DNA of 64,000 nucleotides from Halopseudomonas formosensis (GTDB lineage: Bacteria > Pseudomonadota > Gammaproteobacteria > Pseudomonadales > Pseudomonadaceae), in assembly GCF_900115905.1 (NCBI RefSeq), contig NZ_FOYD01000002.1, forward strand, positions 372,001-436,000, written 5' to 3'. Every line of letters starts with the position of its first letter. Within the stretch, counting starts at the first letter, position 1. This document shows, in pieces, positions 56,298-64,000 of the stretch. Position numbers and translations under genes: made by a program. The notes beneath the pieces are model-generated. The model worked only from the letters and a program-made list of their open reading frames with translations, ran no database searches and was not told where the DNA came from.

Positions 56298-56939
56298 TCA
56301 CCTGCGCCGGGGAACCTGCCGACACAGTCGGGTGATGGCCTGCCAGTCACCAGACTCGATCAGGTCCCGGGGCGCCATCCAGCTGCCACCGACGGCAACC
56401 ACATTGTCCAGGGCCAGATAGTCCGGCAGGCGCTCCGGGCCTATGCCGCCGGTGGGACAGAAGCGAACATCATGGAAGGGGCCGGCCAGGGCCTTCAGCA
56501 GTTTTACGCCGCCACAGATCTCCGCCGGGAACAGCTTGAAGCAGCGATAGCCCAGACGGTAACCGCGCATGATCTCCGAAGCGGTGGCGACCCCCGGCAA
56601 CAGCGGTACCGGACTGTCCAGCCCCAGCGCCAGCAGCTCATCCGTGGTGCCGGGGGTGACGATGAACCTCGCCCCGGCATCCAGCACCGACTGGAACTGC
56701 CTGGCATCCAGTACGGTGCCGGCCCCCACGCACAGCTGAGGACGTTCGCTGGCCAGCAGACGGATGGCGCCCAGCCCGAGGGGGGTACGCAGGGTGACTT
56801 CCAGATTGGTGATGCCAGCGGCCGCCAGGGCGTCGGCCATGGGCAGGATGTCGCTTTCCCTGGTAATGCTCAGCACCGGCAGTATCGGCTGGCCGGCAAG
56901 GATGTCGTCCAGGACCCTGCTGTTTTCCAACAGTCTCAT
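56298..56939 (-). CDS. eda: KDPG aldolase
   Basis: A 213-residue enzyme that splits 2-keto-3-deoxy-6-phosphogluconate into pyruvate and glyceraldehyde 3-phosphate, the last step of the Entner-Doudoroff route. The catalytic Glu is in LEVTLRT and the Schiff-base Lys in CFKLFPAE. The phosphate loop PTGGIG is intact. Its ATG shares one base with the pgl stop. Confidence 0.96.
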   Translation of the reverse strand: MRLLENSRVLDDILAGQPILPVLSITRESDILPMADALAAAGITNLEVTLRTPLGLGAIRLLASERPQLCVGAGTVLDARQFQSVLDAGARFIVTPGTTDELLALGLDSPVPLLPGVATASEIMRGYRLGYRCFKLFPAEICGGVKLLKALAGPFHDVRFCPTGGIGPERLPDYLALDNVVAVGGSWMAPRDLIESGDWQAITRLCRQVPRRR

Positions 56940-57661
56940 CAGTTTTCCAGAGCCCCGTCGGGGCTGTAGTAGATATCCATGGGCGGTTTGAGAAAGGCTT
57001 TGATCGGCATCCGCAGGGGGGCCTGCTCCTGCCAGGCGCTGACCAGGGTCCGCCGCTTTTCCTCTCCCGCGAGCACCAGCAACCGGGTTCCGGCGCTGTC
57101 GATGGCCCGTGCGGTCATGCTCAGCCGCGGCAGACGCCCAGCCTCCGGCGGCACCGCCACACAGAGACGTTCCTCCGCCGGGTCAAGATACCCTGCCAGC
57201 TCGGGCAGGAAGGGGAACAGCGACGCGGTATGGCCGTCCTTGCCCATACCCAGCACCAGTACATCCAGCGGCAGCAGCGCGCGCAACATGCGGTCCATGG
57301 TGTCGGCATCCGCCTGCAGGCCTTCACCACGGTACATGGGGATCCAGCGAGCCTGCTGCAGGGCTCCCGGCATGCAGCGCAGCAACAGGCCGGCGTTGCT
57401 CTGTTCATCCTCGGCCGGTACCCAGCGTTCATCCACCAGCATGATGGTTACCTTCGACCAGTCCAGACCCGACTGTTCCAGCTGGCGCAGAAACAACTCG
57501 GGGCCCCGGCCGCCGGATAATGCCAGACTGGCCTCGCCCCGCTCCTCGATGGCCTGCTGCAACTCCCCGGCGATGCGCTCGGCCACCATCACTGCCTGAG
57601 TCCGCGCGCTATCCGCCTGGTACCAACCCAGCCCATGTTCCTGCAACAGCTGTTCGATCAC
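56939..57661 (-). CDS. pgl: 6-phosphogluconolactonase
   Basis: A 240-residue enzyme hydrolysing 6-phosphogluconolactone. Motifs [30 protein letters not shown] and [15 protein letters not shown] are typical of DevB-type lactonases. The start is a GTG at 57661 overlapping the edd stop (GTGA), with GGAGGTGAG at good spacing. Zwf, its usual upstream partner, is not in the window. Confidence 0.95.
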   Translation of the reverse strand: MIEQLLQEHGLGWYQADSARTQAVMVAERIAGELQQAIEERGEASLALSGGRGPELFLRQLEQSGLDWSKVTIMLVDERWVPAEDEQSNAGLLLRCMPGALQQARWIPMYRGEGLQADADTMDRMLRALLPLDVLVLGMGKDGHTASLFPFLPELAGYLDPAEERLCVAVPPEAGRLPRLSMTARAIDSAGTRLLVLAGEEKRRTLVSAWQEQAPLRMPIKAFLKPPMDIYYSPDGALEN

Positions 57662-59490
57662 AGCTCACCTCCGTCAGCCAGAATCAGACTGTCAGTAAAG
57701 CAGCTCGCCCCCTGCTCTGCCGGGCTGACCTGGCGCCTGGCGAAGCCGAACAGCTCGCGCCCCCAGCCGCGACGCACGCCATCCCCCACCGGGACCGGCG
57801 AGCGGGCCGCCCATTCGGCGCTGTCCATCTGCACATCCAGCACGCCGGCACCGGCATCCAGCGCCAGTACGTCACCGTCGCGCAACCGCGCCAGGGGGCC
57901 GCCGGCTTCGGCTTCCGGCGTCAGGTGAATGACCGCCGGCACCTTGCCCGAAGCCCCGGACATGCGCCCGTCGGTAACCAGCGCCACCCGCAATCCGCGA
58001 TCCTGCAGCACACCGAGATAGGGCGTCAGCTTGTGCAGCTCAGGCATGCCATTGGCCGCCGGTCCCTGAAAACGCACCACGGCGATCATATCCTGGCGGA
58101 ACTCGTTGTTCTCGAAGGCGGCAACAAAGGCCTGCTGGCTGTCGAAGATCCGGCACGGCGCCGTCACCTGCCAGTGTTCCGGCTGCACCGCCGAGAGCTT
58201 GATCACCCCACGCCCCAGGCTGCCCCGGATCACCCGGAGCCCGCCATCGGCCCGGAACGGATCACGCCAGCCGCGCAGCACAGTCCGGTCCAGACTCGCC
58301 GCCGGGCCATCGCGCCAGTGCAGCTGCCCCTGCTGCAACGCGGGTTCTCGTGCATAGCGCTCCAGTCCCGGACCGGCTACGGTCTCGACCTCGCTGTGCA
58401 GCAGACCGGCCTCCAGCAGCTGGGCGAACAGCCAGGCGCTGCCGCCGGCGGCCTGAAAATGATTCACGTCCGCCTGGCCATTGGGATAGATACGCGCCAG
58501 GGTAGGCACCACTTCCGACAGCAGGCCCATGTCATCCCAGTTCAGCTGCAGACCGGCACATTGCCCGATGGCGATCAGATGCAGGGTCAGGTTGGTGGAG
58601 CCGCCGGTGGCCAGCAGCATGACCAGCGCATTGACCAGCGCACGCTCATCGACGATACGGGCCAGGCTGCCCTGCCCGGTGCGCGCCAGCCGCGCAGCCT
58701 GTTCGGTTACCGCCACCGTCAGCGCCTCGCGCAGGGGAGTGCCGGGATTGACGAAGGAAGCCCCCGGCAACTGCAGCCCCATGGCCTCCAGCAGCAGCTG
58801 GTTGGTGTTGGCAGTGCCGTAGAAGGTACAGGTGCCCGGCGCGTGGTAGGCCTGGCTTTCGGCCTCCAGCAGCTCTTCCCGGCTGGCCAGTCCCTCGGCA
58901 TAACGCTGGCGGACCTGCGCCTTGCGGTCATTGGGCAACCCGGAGGGCATGGGGCCGGCGGGGACAAACAGCACCGGCAGATGGCCGAAGCGCAGCGCGC
59001 CCATCAGCAGCCCCGGCACAATCTTGTCGCAGATCCCCAGGCACAGCGCAGCGTCATACATGTTGTGCGACAGGGCCACGGCGGTGGCCATCGCGATGAC
59101 ATCCCGACTGACCAGCGACAGCTCCATCCCCGGCTCGCCCTGGGTGATCCCGTCGCACATCGCCGGCACCCCGCCGGCCACCTGGCCGGTCGCCCCCATA
59201 CGTCGCAATATGCCGCGGATCTGCTCGGGGTAGCTTTCATAGGGCTGATGGGCCGAGAGCATGTCGTTATAGGCAGTGACGATGCCGATGTTGACCTCAT
59301 CCGGCAGGCGCAGGCGCTGCTTGTCCTCCGCCGAACAGGCGGCCATGCCGTGGGCGAAATTGCTGCAGGACAGCGCCCGGCGCCCCCGCGGCAGCGCGGC
59401 AGCCTCGTCCATCTGCTGCAGATAGGCCGCACGGGACCTGCTGCTGCGCTGGCGCAGCCGCTCGGTTACCTCTATCACCCGGGGGTGCAT
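57658..59490 (-). CDS. edd: 6-phosphogluconate dehydratase
   Basis: A 610-residue 4Fe-4S dehydratase of the IlvD/Edd family that makes KDPG. The cluster Cys are in [11 protein letters not shown] and LCLGICDK, and a later [29 protein letters not shown] is in the C-terminal domain. MHPRVIEV at 59490 follows GGAGGAGG. First gene of edd-pgl-eda. Confidence 0.96.
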   Translation of the reverse strand: MHPRVIEVTERLRQRSSRSRAAYLQQMDEAAALPRGRRALSCSNFAHGMAACSAEDKQRLRLPDEVNIGIVTAYNDMLSAHQPYESYPEQIRGILRRMGATGQVAGGVPAMCDGITQGEPGMELSLVSRDVIAMATAVALSHNMYDAALCLGICDKIVPGLLMGALRFGHLPVLFVPAGPMPSGLPNDRKAQVRQRYAEGLASREELLEAESQAYHAPGTCTFYGTANTNQLLLEAMGLQLPGASFVNPGTPLREALTVAVTEQAARLARTGQGSLARIVDERALVNALVMLLATGGSTNLTLHLIAIGQCAGLQLNWDDMGLLSEVVPTLARIYPNGQADVNHFQAAGGSAWLFAQLLEAGLLHSEVETVAGPGLERYAREPALQQGQLHWRDGPAASLDRTVLRGWRDPFRADGGLRVIRGSLGRGVIKLSAVQPEHWQVTAPCRIFDSQQAFVAAFENNEFRQDMIAVVRFQGPAANGMPELHKLTPYLGVLQDRGLRVALVTDGRMSGASGKVPAVIHLTPEAEAGGPLARLRDGDVLALDAGAGVLDVQMDSAEWAARSPVPVGDGVRRGWGRELFGFARRQVSPAEQGASCFTDSLILADGGEL

Positions 59491-59598
59491 AAGCCTCCTC
59501 CTGAAAACCAGATACTGACCCGGCGGTCTCCCGCCTGTCATCAACAACGGATATCATCTATTGTAAGCCATTGATATATCACTGAAGGGAAAACCAAG

Positions 59599-61050
59599 AT
59601 GACCCTGCGTCGTACCAAGATCGTCGCCACCCTCGGCCCCGCCAGCAGCTCAGCGGAACGCATCGAGGCCCTGATTCGGGCAGGCATGAACGTAGCCCGG
59701 CTCAATTTCTCCCACGGCACCCATGACGAGCATCGGGAGCGAGCGCGCCTGGTAAGGGAGATTGCCGCCAATCTGGGCGTGCACGTGGCACTGCTGGGCG
59801 ACCTGCAGGGACCCAAGATCCGCATCGCCCGCTTCAAGGAAGGCAAGATCCATCTCGAGGTCGGCGACCGCTTCCGCCTCTCCACCACCCACCCGCTGGA
59901 TGAAGGCACCCAGGAAGTGGTCGGCATCGACTACCCTGCCCTGGTGACCGACTGCCGCCCGGGGGACGAGCTGCTGCTCGATGACGGCCGCATCGTGCTG
60001 GTGATCGACGCCATCGCCCGGGGCGAGGCCATCTGCACCGTTACCGCCGGCGGCTACCTGTCCAACCACAAGGGTATCAACCGCCGTGGCGGCGGTCTCT
60101 CCGCCTCAGCGCTGACCGACAAGGATCGTGCCGACATAGTGCTGGCCGCCGAGCTGGAGATGGAATACGTGGCAGTGTCCTTCCCCCGAGATGCCCGGGA
60201 TATGGACCTGGCGCGCAAGCTGCTGCGCGACGCCGAGTCCCAGGCCTGGCTGGTGGCCAAGATCGAACGCGCCGAGGCCGTGGCCGATGAAGCGGCTCTC
60301 GATGGCCTGATCGATGCCAGCGATGCCGTCATGGTCGCCCGCGGCGATCTGGGTGTGGAGATTGGTGATGCGGAGCTGGTCGGCATCCAGAAAACCATCA
60401 TTGCCCACGCCCGGCGCAAGAACAAGACAGTGATCACCGCCACCCAGATGATGGAGTCGATGATCAACAGTCCGCTGCCGACCCGTGCCGAGGTCTCCGA
60501 CGTCGCCAACGCGGCGCTGGATAATACCGACGCAGTGATGCTGTCCGGTGAAACGGCCGCCGGGGACTTCCCGGTGGAAGCGGTGGCCGCCATGCACCGA
60601 GTGTGTCTGGGCGCGGAAAAGCACCCGACCAGCCAGCGCTCCGGTCACCGTCTGCACATGTCCTTCGAGCGCTGCGACGAGACCATAGCGCTGTCGGCGA
60701 TGTACGCGGCGAACCACTTCCCCGGGGTAACGGCGGTGATCTCCCTGACCGAAAGCGGTTACACCCCGCTGATCATGTCCCGCATCCGCTCGCATCTGCC
60801 GATCTTCGCCCTGTCGCCCAACCGGCAGACACTCGGCCGGGTATCACTGATGCGCGGCGTGCACAGCATCGAGTTCAACCCTGCCCACCTGCCCTCGAGC
60901 GACGTCAACCAGCGTGCCGTAGAAGCACTTCTGCAGCGGGGCCACGTCAAGCCGGGAGACTGGGTGATCATCACCAAGGGCGACGTGTACAACTCCCGTG
61001 GGGGCACCAACTCGATGAAGCTGCTGCAGGTGAGTGAACAGATAGTCTGA
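59599..61050 (+). CDS. pyk: Pyruvate kinase
   Basis: A 483-residue glycolytic enzyme converting PEP and ADP to pyruvate and ATP. RRTKIVATLGPASS and NVARLNFSHGTHDEH are N-terminal markers, then the metal/substrate site VAKIERAEAV, MVARGDLGVEI and VITATQMMESM, with LSGETAAGDFPVEAV. The C-terminal regulatory domain is complete. It diverges from edd, so pyruvate formation and the Entner-Doudoroff genes share one control region (59491-59598). I did not find a clear HexR site there. Confidence 0.95.
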   Translation: MTLRRTKIVATLGPASSSAERIEALIRAGMNVARLNFSHGTHDEHRERARLVREIAANLGVHVALLGDLQGPKIRIARFKEGKIHLEVGDRFRLSTTHPLDEGTQEVVGIDYPALVTDCRPGDELLLDDGRIVLVIDAIARGEAICTVTAGGYLSNHKGINRRGGGLSASALTDKDRADIVLAAELEMEYVAVSFPRDARDMDLARKLLRDAESQAWLVAKIERAEAVADEAALDGLIDASDAVMVARGDLGVEIGDAELVGIQKTIIAHARRKNKTVITATQMMESMINSPLPTRAEVSDVANAALDNTDAVMLSGETAAGDFPVEAVAAMHRVCLGAEKHPTSQRSGHRLHMSFERCDETIALSAMYAANHFPGVTAVISLTESGYTPLIMSRIRSHLPIFALSPNRQTLGRVSLMRGVHSIEFNPAHLPSSDVNQRAVEALLQRGHVKPGDWVIITKGDVYNSRGGTNSMKLLQVSEQIV

Positions 61051-61107
61051 TAACTCGAGATTGCTGGATGCGTGCTTGCGTGTTATGTGCACTCACATAC
61101 CGAATTG

Positions 61108-61150
61108 CAGCAACAGAAAACCCGGCACAAGGCCGGGTTTTCTGTTGCTG
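61108..61150. terminator. Long bidirectional terminator between pyk and fumarase
   Basis: A perfect 19-bp stem (61108-61126 with 61132-61150) containing AGAAAACCCGGC and its complement, loop ACAAG. Internal A/T runs can serve either direction. Confidence 0.85.
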
Positions 61151-61161
61151 GCTACAGCGGT

Positions 61162-62685
61162 TTACTGCACTTCCACCGCCAGACTTTCGGCAATCTTCTT
61201 CTGCCAGATCTGCGGACCGGTGATGTGTACCGACTCACCACTGCTGTCCACCGCAACGGTGACCGGCATGTCCTGAACCTCGAACTCGTAGATCGCTTCC
61301 ATACCCAGATCCGCAAAGGCAACCACCTCGGCCTTCTTCACCGCCTGGGCGACGAGGTAGGCAGCGCCACCCACGGCCATCAGGTAGACCGCCTTGTGAT
61401 CACGGATGGCATCGATGGCAATCGGGCCACGCTCGGACTTGCCGATCATGCCCAGCAGACCGGTCTGCTCCAGGATCTGGCGGGTGAACTTGTCCATGCG
61501 GGTCGCGGTGGTCGGACCGGCCGGACCTACCGCCTCGTCACGCACCGGATCAACCGGGCCCACGTAGTAGATGACCCGGCCCTTCAGATCCACCGGCAGC
61601 TGCTCGCCCTTGTTCAGCATGTCGACCATGCGCTTGTGCGCCGCGTCACGGCCGGTCAGCATCTTGCCCGACAGCAGCACGGTCTCGCCGGTCTTCCAGG
61701 TCTGCACTTCCTCGGGGGTCAGGGTGTCCAGGTTGACACGGCGAACGCCACTACCCACTTCCCAGGTAATATCCGGGTAGGCATCCATGGGCGGCGGAGT
61801 CAGTGCGGCCGGGCCACTGCCATCCAGCACGAAGTGGGCGTGACGGGTAGCGGCGCAGTTGGGGATCATGCACACCGGCAGACTGGCAGCGTGGGTCGGG
61901 TAATCCTTGATCTTGATGTCCAGCACCGTGGTCAGACCACCCAGGCCCTGGGCGCCGATACCCAGTGCGTTGACCTTGTCCATGATCTCCAGACGCAGTT
62001 CCTCGACCCGATTCTGCGGGCCGCGCTGGCGCAGCTCGTGGATATCGATCGGATCCATCAGGGATTCCTTGGCCAGCACAGCCGCCTTCTCGGCGGTACC
62101 GCCGATACCTATCCCCAGCATGCCCGGCGGGCACCAGCCGGCACCCATGGTCGGAACGGTCTGTACCACCCAGTCGACGATGGAGTCGGAGGGGTTGAGC
62201 ATGACCATCTTCGACTTGTTCTCCGAACCGCCGCCCTTGGCCGCAACGTGGAACTCGATGGTGTTGCCCGGTACCACCTGGTAGTGGATCACCGCCGGGG
62301 TATTGTCCTTGGTGTTGGTCCGCTTGCCCGCCGGATCGGCCAGGATGGAGGCACGCAGCACGTTTTCCGGAAGCTGGTAGGCACGGCGCACGCCTTCGTT
62401 GATCATGTCGTCCAGGCTCATGGTGGCGCCATCCCAGCGCACATCCATACCCACCTTGGCGAAGACGGTGACGATACCGGTGTCCTGACAGATGGGGCGG
62501 TGGCCGGTGGCGCACATGCGCGAGTTGATCAGAATCTGGGCCATGGCATCCCGTGCCGCCGGGGACTCTTCCCGCAAATAGGCCTGGTGCACCGCCTGAA
62601 TGAAATCAACCGGATGGTAGTAGGAGATATATTGCAGCGCATCGGCGACGCTCTGGATCACATCATCTTGCTTGATAACCGCCAT
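61162..62685 (-). CDS. fum: Class I (Fe-S) fumarate hydratase
   Basis: A 507-residue oxygen-labile 4Fe-4S enzyme of the citric acid cycle converting fumarate to malate. The cluster Cys are likely those in RPICQDTGI, WCPPGMLGIG and CMIPNCAATRH. The C-terminal beta domain with GPAGPTTATRMD and GKSERGPIAID is complete. It faces pyk. The 257-base interval to the next gene (62686-62942) shows a small inverted repeat GCAC-N4-GTGC and nothing else clear. Confidence 0.94.
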   Translation of the reverse strand: MAVIKQDDVIQSVADALQYISYYHPVDFIQAVHQAYLREESPAARDAMAQILINSRMCATGHRPICQDTGIVTVFAKVGMDVRWDGATMSLDDMINEGVRRAYQLPENVLRASILADPAGKRTNTKDNTPAVIHYQVVPGNTIEFHVAAKGGGSENKSKMVMLNPSDSIVDWVVQTVPTMGAGWCPPGMLGIGIGGTAEKAAVLAKESLMDPIDIHELRQRGPQNRVEELRLEIMDKVNALGIGAQGLGGLTTVLDIKIKDYPTHAASLPVCMIPNCAATRHAHFVLDGSGPAALTPPPMDAYPDITWEVGSGVRRVNLDTLTPEEVQTWKTGETVLLSGKMLTGRDAAHKRMVDMLNKGEQLPVDLKGRVIYYVGPVDPVRDEAVGPAGPTTATRMDKFTRQILEQTGLLGMIGKSERGPIAIDAIRDHKAVYLMAVGGAAYLVAQAVKKAEVVAFADLGMEAIYEFEVQDMPVTVAVDSSGESVHITGPQIWQKKIAESLAVEVQ

Positions 62686-62942
62686 TCTCGGACAGGCTCC
62701 TCTATAGACTGACTGACCGCAGGACTACCGGTACCACAGGCGGGGGCGGCCAGATTCACGGAATGCTCGGGTCGAGGCACGGGTGCCGACCCATGAAAGC
62801 AGGCGACAGAGTATACCTGAGCGGACGGGCCAGCGAGAGCAATACGACCAATTGAGTGGCACTATCGTGCTATAAGGGACTGGGCAAGCGGCAACATAAA
62901 GATTAGAGTGATATCAAAGAGCCATCATACAAGGACAACAAG

Positions 62943-64000
62943 GTGAATGATTCGGAGCGCAAACAGCAGGACCGCTTCCAGGCCCTTCGCCTGCAACGCT
63001 TCTATCTAGCCCAATCGACCTACATGATCGCCTACGTGGTGATCGCCGTGACCTGGGCCACCGGGCATTACCTGGGCAGCAATGCCATGGCGCTGAGTCA
63101 CTATGCGCTGGGCTTCATCACCCAGTTCACCTTCTTTCTGATATTCAAGACCGGCCTCAACCTGCGCTTTCGCGACCCCAGCCTGACCAGCCCGCAGATC
63201 ATAGTGGCACTGCTGCTGCAGACCTATCTGCTGGCCCTGGTCGGCGAGATCCGCGGCACCATCATGGTCGCCTACTGCCTGATCCTGCTGTTCGGCGTGT
63301 TCCAGATGAGCCGCACCGCCTACCTGATCCACGCTGCGCTGGCGCTGGTCTGCTATGCCAGCCTGATCGTCATCAACCAGTATCTGGGCATCTACCCCCA
63401 GAGCCTTACCGTGGCCCTGCTGGAATGGTTCATCCTGGCCTGCTTCCTGCTCTGGCTGATCATCCTCGGCAGCTATATCCGCGCCCTGCGCGAGCGGCTG
63501 CAGCAGCGCCACAGCACGCTCCAGCAGCACCAGCAGACGCTGCGCAGCATGATGGATCAGCTGCAGAACCTGGCCACCACCGATGCCCTCACCGACCTGC
63601 CCAACCGCCGTTACTTCATCGAGGAAGCCCAGCGGCGCAACACCCTGCTCAGCCGCGGCCAGACCCTGGGGCTGGCTCTGATCGACCTGGATCACTTCAA
63701 GCGCATCAACGATCTCTACGGCCATGCCGCCGGAGATCAGGTGCTGCAGGAGTTCGCCCGCATAGCCCGCTCCAATCTGCGGGGCAACGACATAGTCGCC
63801 CGCTTCGGTGGGGAGGAATTCGTGCTGTTGCTGGACAATTGCGACCTGGCGACCCTGCATCACTGCGTTGAGCGCATACGCCAGGGGCTGGCTACCCATC
63901 CCTTCAGCGCCCTGCCCGAGGGCGTGCGCTGCACCATGTCCGCCGGCATCTGCCTGATCCATCCCGAGGACGATCTGGAGTGGCGCATCAGCCAGGCGGA
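62943..64000 (+). CDS. Membrane-bound diguanylate cyclase (GGDEF), 3' end outside window
   Basis: The open frame begins with GTG at 62943 (AAGGA 7 bases upstream) and is still open at the window end, 352 codons on. About six N-terminal helices (residues 22-175) form a membrane sensor, followed by a short coiled coil (RERLQQRHSTLQQHQQTLR) and a GGDEF domain. The active site is GGEEF at 289-293 and the inhibitory I-site RGND lies five residues before it, so the enzyme should be active and product-inhibited. Only the final part of the domain is missing. Confidence 0.9.
   Translation, partial: MNDSERKQQDRFQALRLQRFYLAQSTYMIAYVVIAVTWATGHYLGSNAMALSHYALGFITQFTFFLIFKTGLNLRFRDPSLTSPQIIVALLLQTYLLALVGEIRGTIMVAYCLILLFGVFQMSRTAYLIHAALALVCYASLIVINQYLGIYPQSLTVALLEWFILACFLLWLIILGSYIRALRERLQQRHSTLQQHQQTLRSMMDQLQNLATTDALTDLPNRRYFIEEAQRRNTLLSRGQTLGLALIDLDHFKRINDLYGHAAGDQVLQEFARIARSNLRGNDIVARFGGEEFVLLLDNCDLATLHHCVERIRQGLATHPFSALPEGVRCTMSAGICLIHPEDDLEWRISQA

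Noticed and set aside
59491-59598. HexR operator between edd and pyk
   Set aside because: A TTGT half-site is present, but no partner ACAA at the expected distance was found.

Overview
The window is GC-rich, gene-dense chromosome of a gammaproteobacterium, almost certainly a member of the Pseudomonadaceae (Pseudomonas or Halopseudomonas type). The evidence is an MvaT-family H-NS protein, an ANR-type FNR regulator next to apt and a ccoNOQP-ccoGHIS cluster, a FliA-type promoter ahead of a chemoreceptor gene, and Entner-Doudoroff genes. No prophage, insertion sequence, CRISPR array or rRNA operon is seen. One tRNA gene (Pro, anticodon CGG) is present.

Layout. 0-4.5 kb: tail of a TorF-type outer-membrane protein, dcd, apbC, a broken chemoreceptor gene and a small hydrolase. 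4.5-14.5 kb: cbb3 oxidase structural operon (ccoNOQP), its assembly operon (ccoGHIS plus a TauE/SafE-like membrane protein), anr and apt. 14.5-26.5 kb: MFS transporter, a response regulator facing a hybrid histidine kinase, oxidoreductase, ybaK, glpK, AI-2E-type permease, tRNA-Pro, grxD, argF, an orphan ABC ATPase, slyD and a small basic protein. 26.5-32 kb: a three-gene membrane cassette (DUF2157/DUF4401/GDYXXLXY) and two MFS transporters. 32-33 kb: bfd and bfr with a Fur-like site.

33-45.7 kb is the anaerobic-respiration core. It holds a TonB receptor followed by nirS (leftward), norQ-norC-norB-norD-norE-norF (rightward) and the oxygen-independent ubiquinone genes ubiU-ubiV-ubiT (leftward). 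The TonB-nirS and ubiUVT units each start downstream of a TTGAT-N4-GTCAA box fit for ANR or DNR. The nor operon instead has three GGT-N7-ACC motifs and a -24/-12 promoter, which is the arrangement of a NorR/sigma-54 nitric-oxide-responsive promoter. The heme d1 biosynthesis genes, nar and nos are not in the window and must lie elsewhere if the pathway is complete.

45.4-64 kb: a 130-bp tandem repeat whose core also occurs on the other side of ubiUVT, an acyl-CoA dehydrogenase, ahpC-ahpF with an OxyR-like motif and a perfect ANR box upstream, a HerA-like ATPase, a CBS protein, purU, mvaT, sbcB, a PilZ protein, a universal stress protein with an ANR-like box, the edd-pgl-eda operon, pyruvate kinase, class I fumarase and a truncated diguanylate cyclase.

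Taken together, much of the window serves growth at low or no oxygen: high-affinity oxidase, its regulator, nitrite and NO reduction, anaerobic quinone synthesis and a stress protein. Central carbon metabolism and peroxide defence lie beside it. Starts were chosen by ribosome-binding sites and family length. All family names come from recognising motifs by eye; no database search was run.
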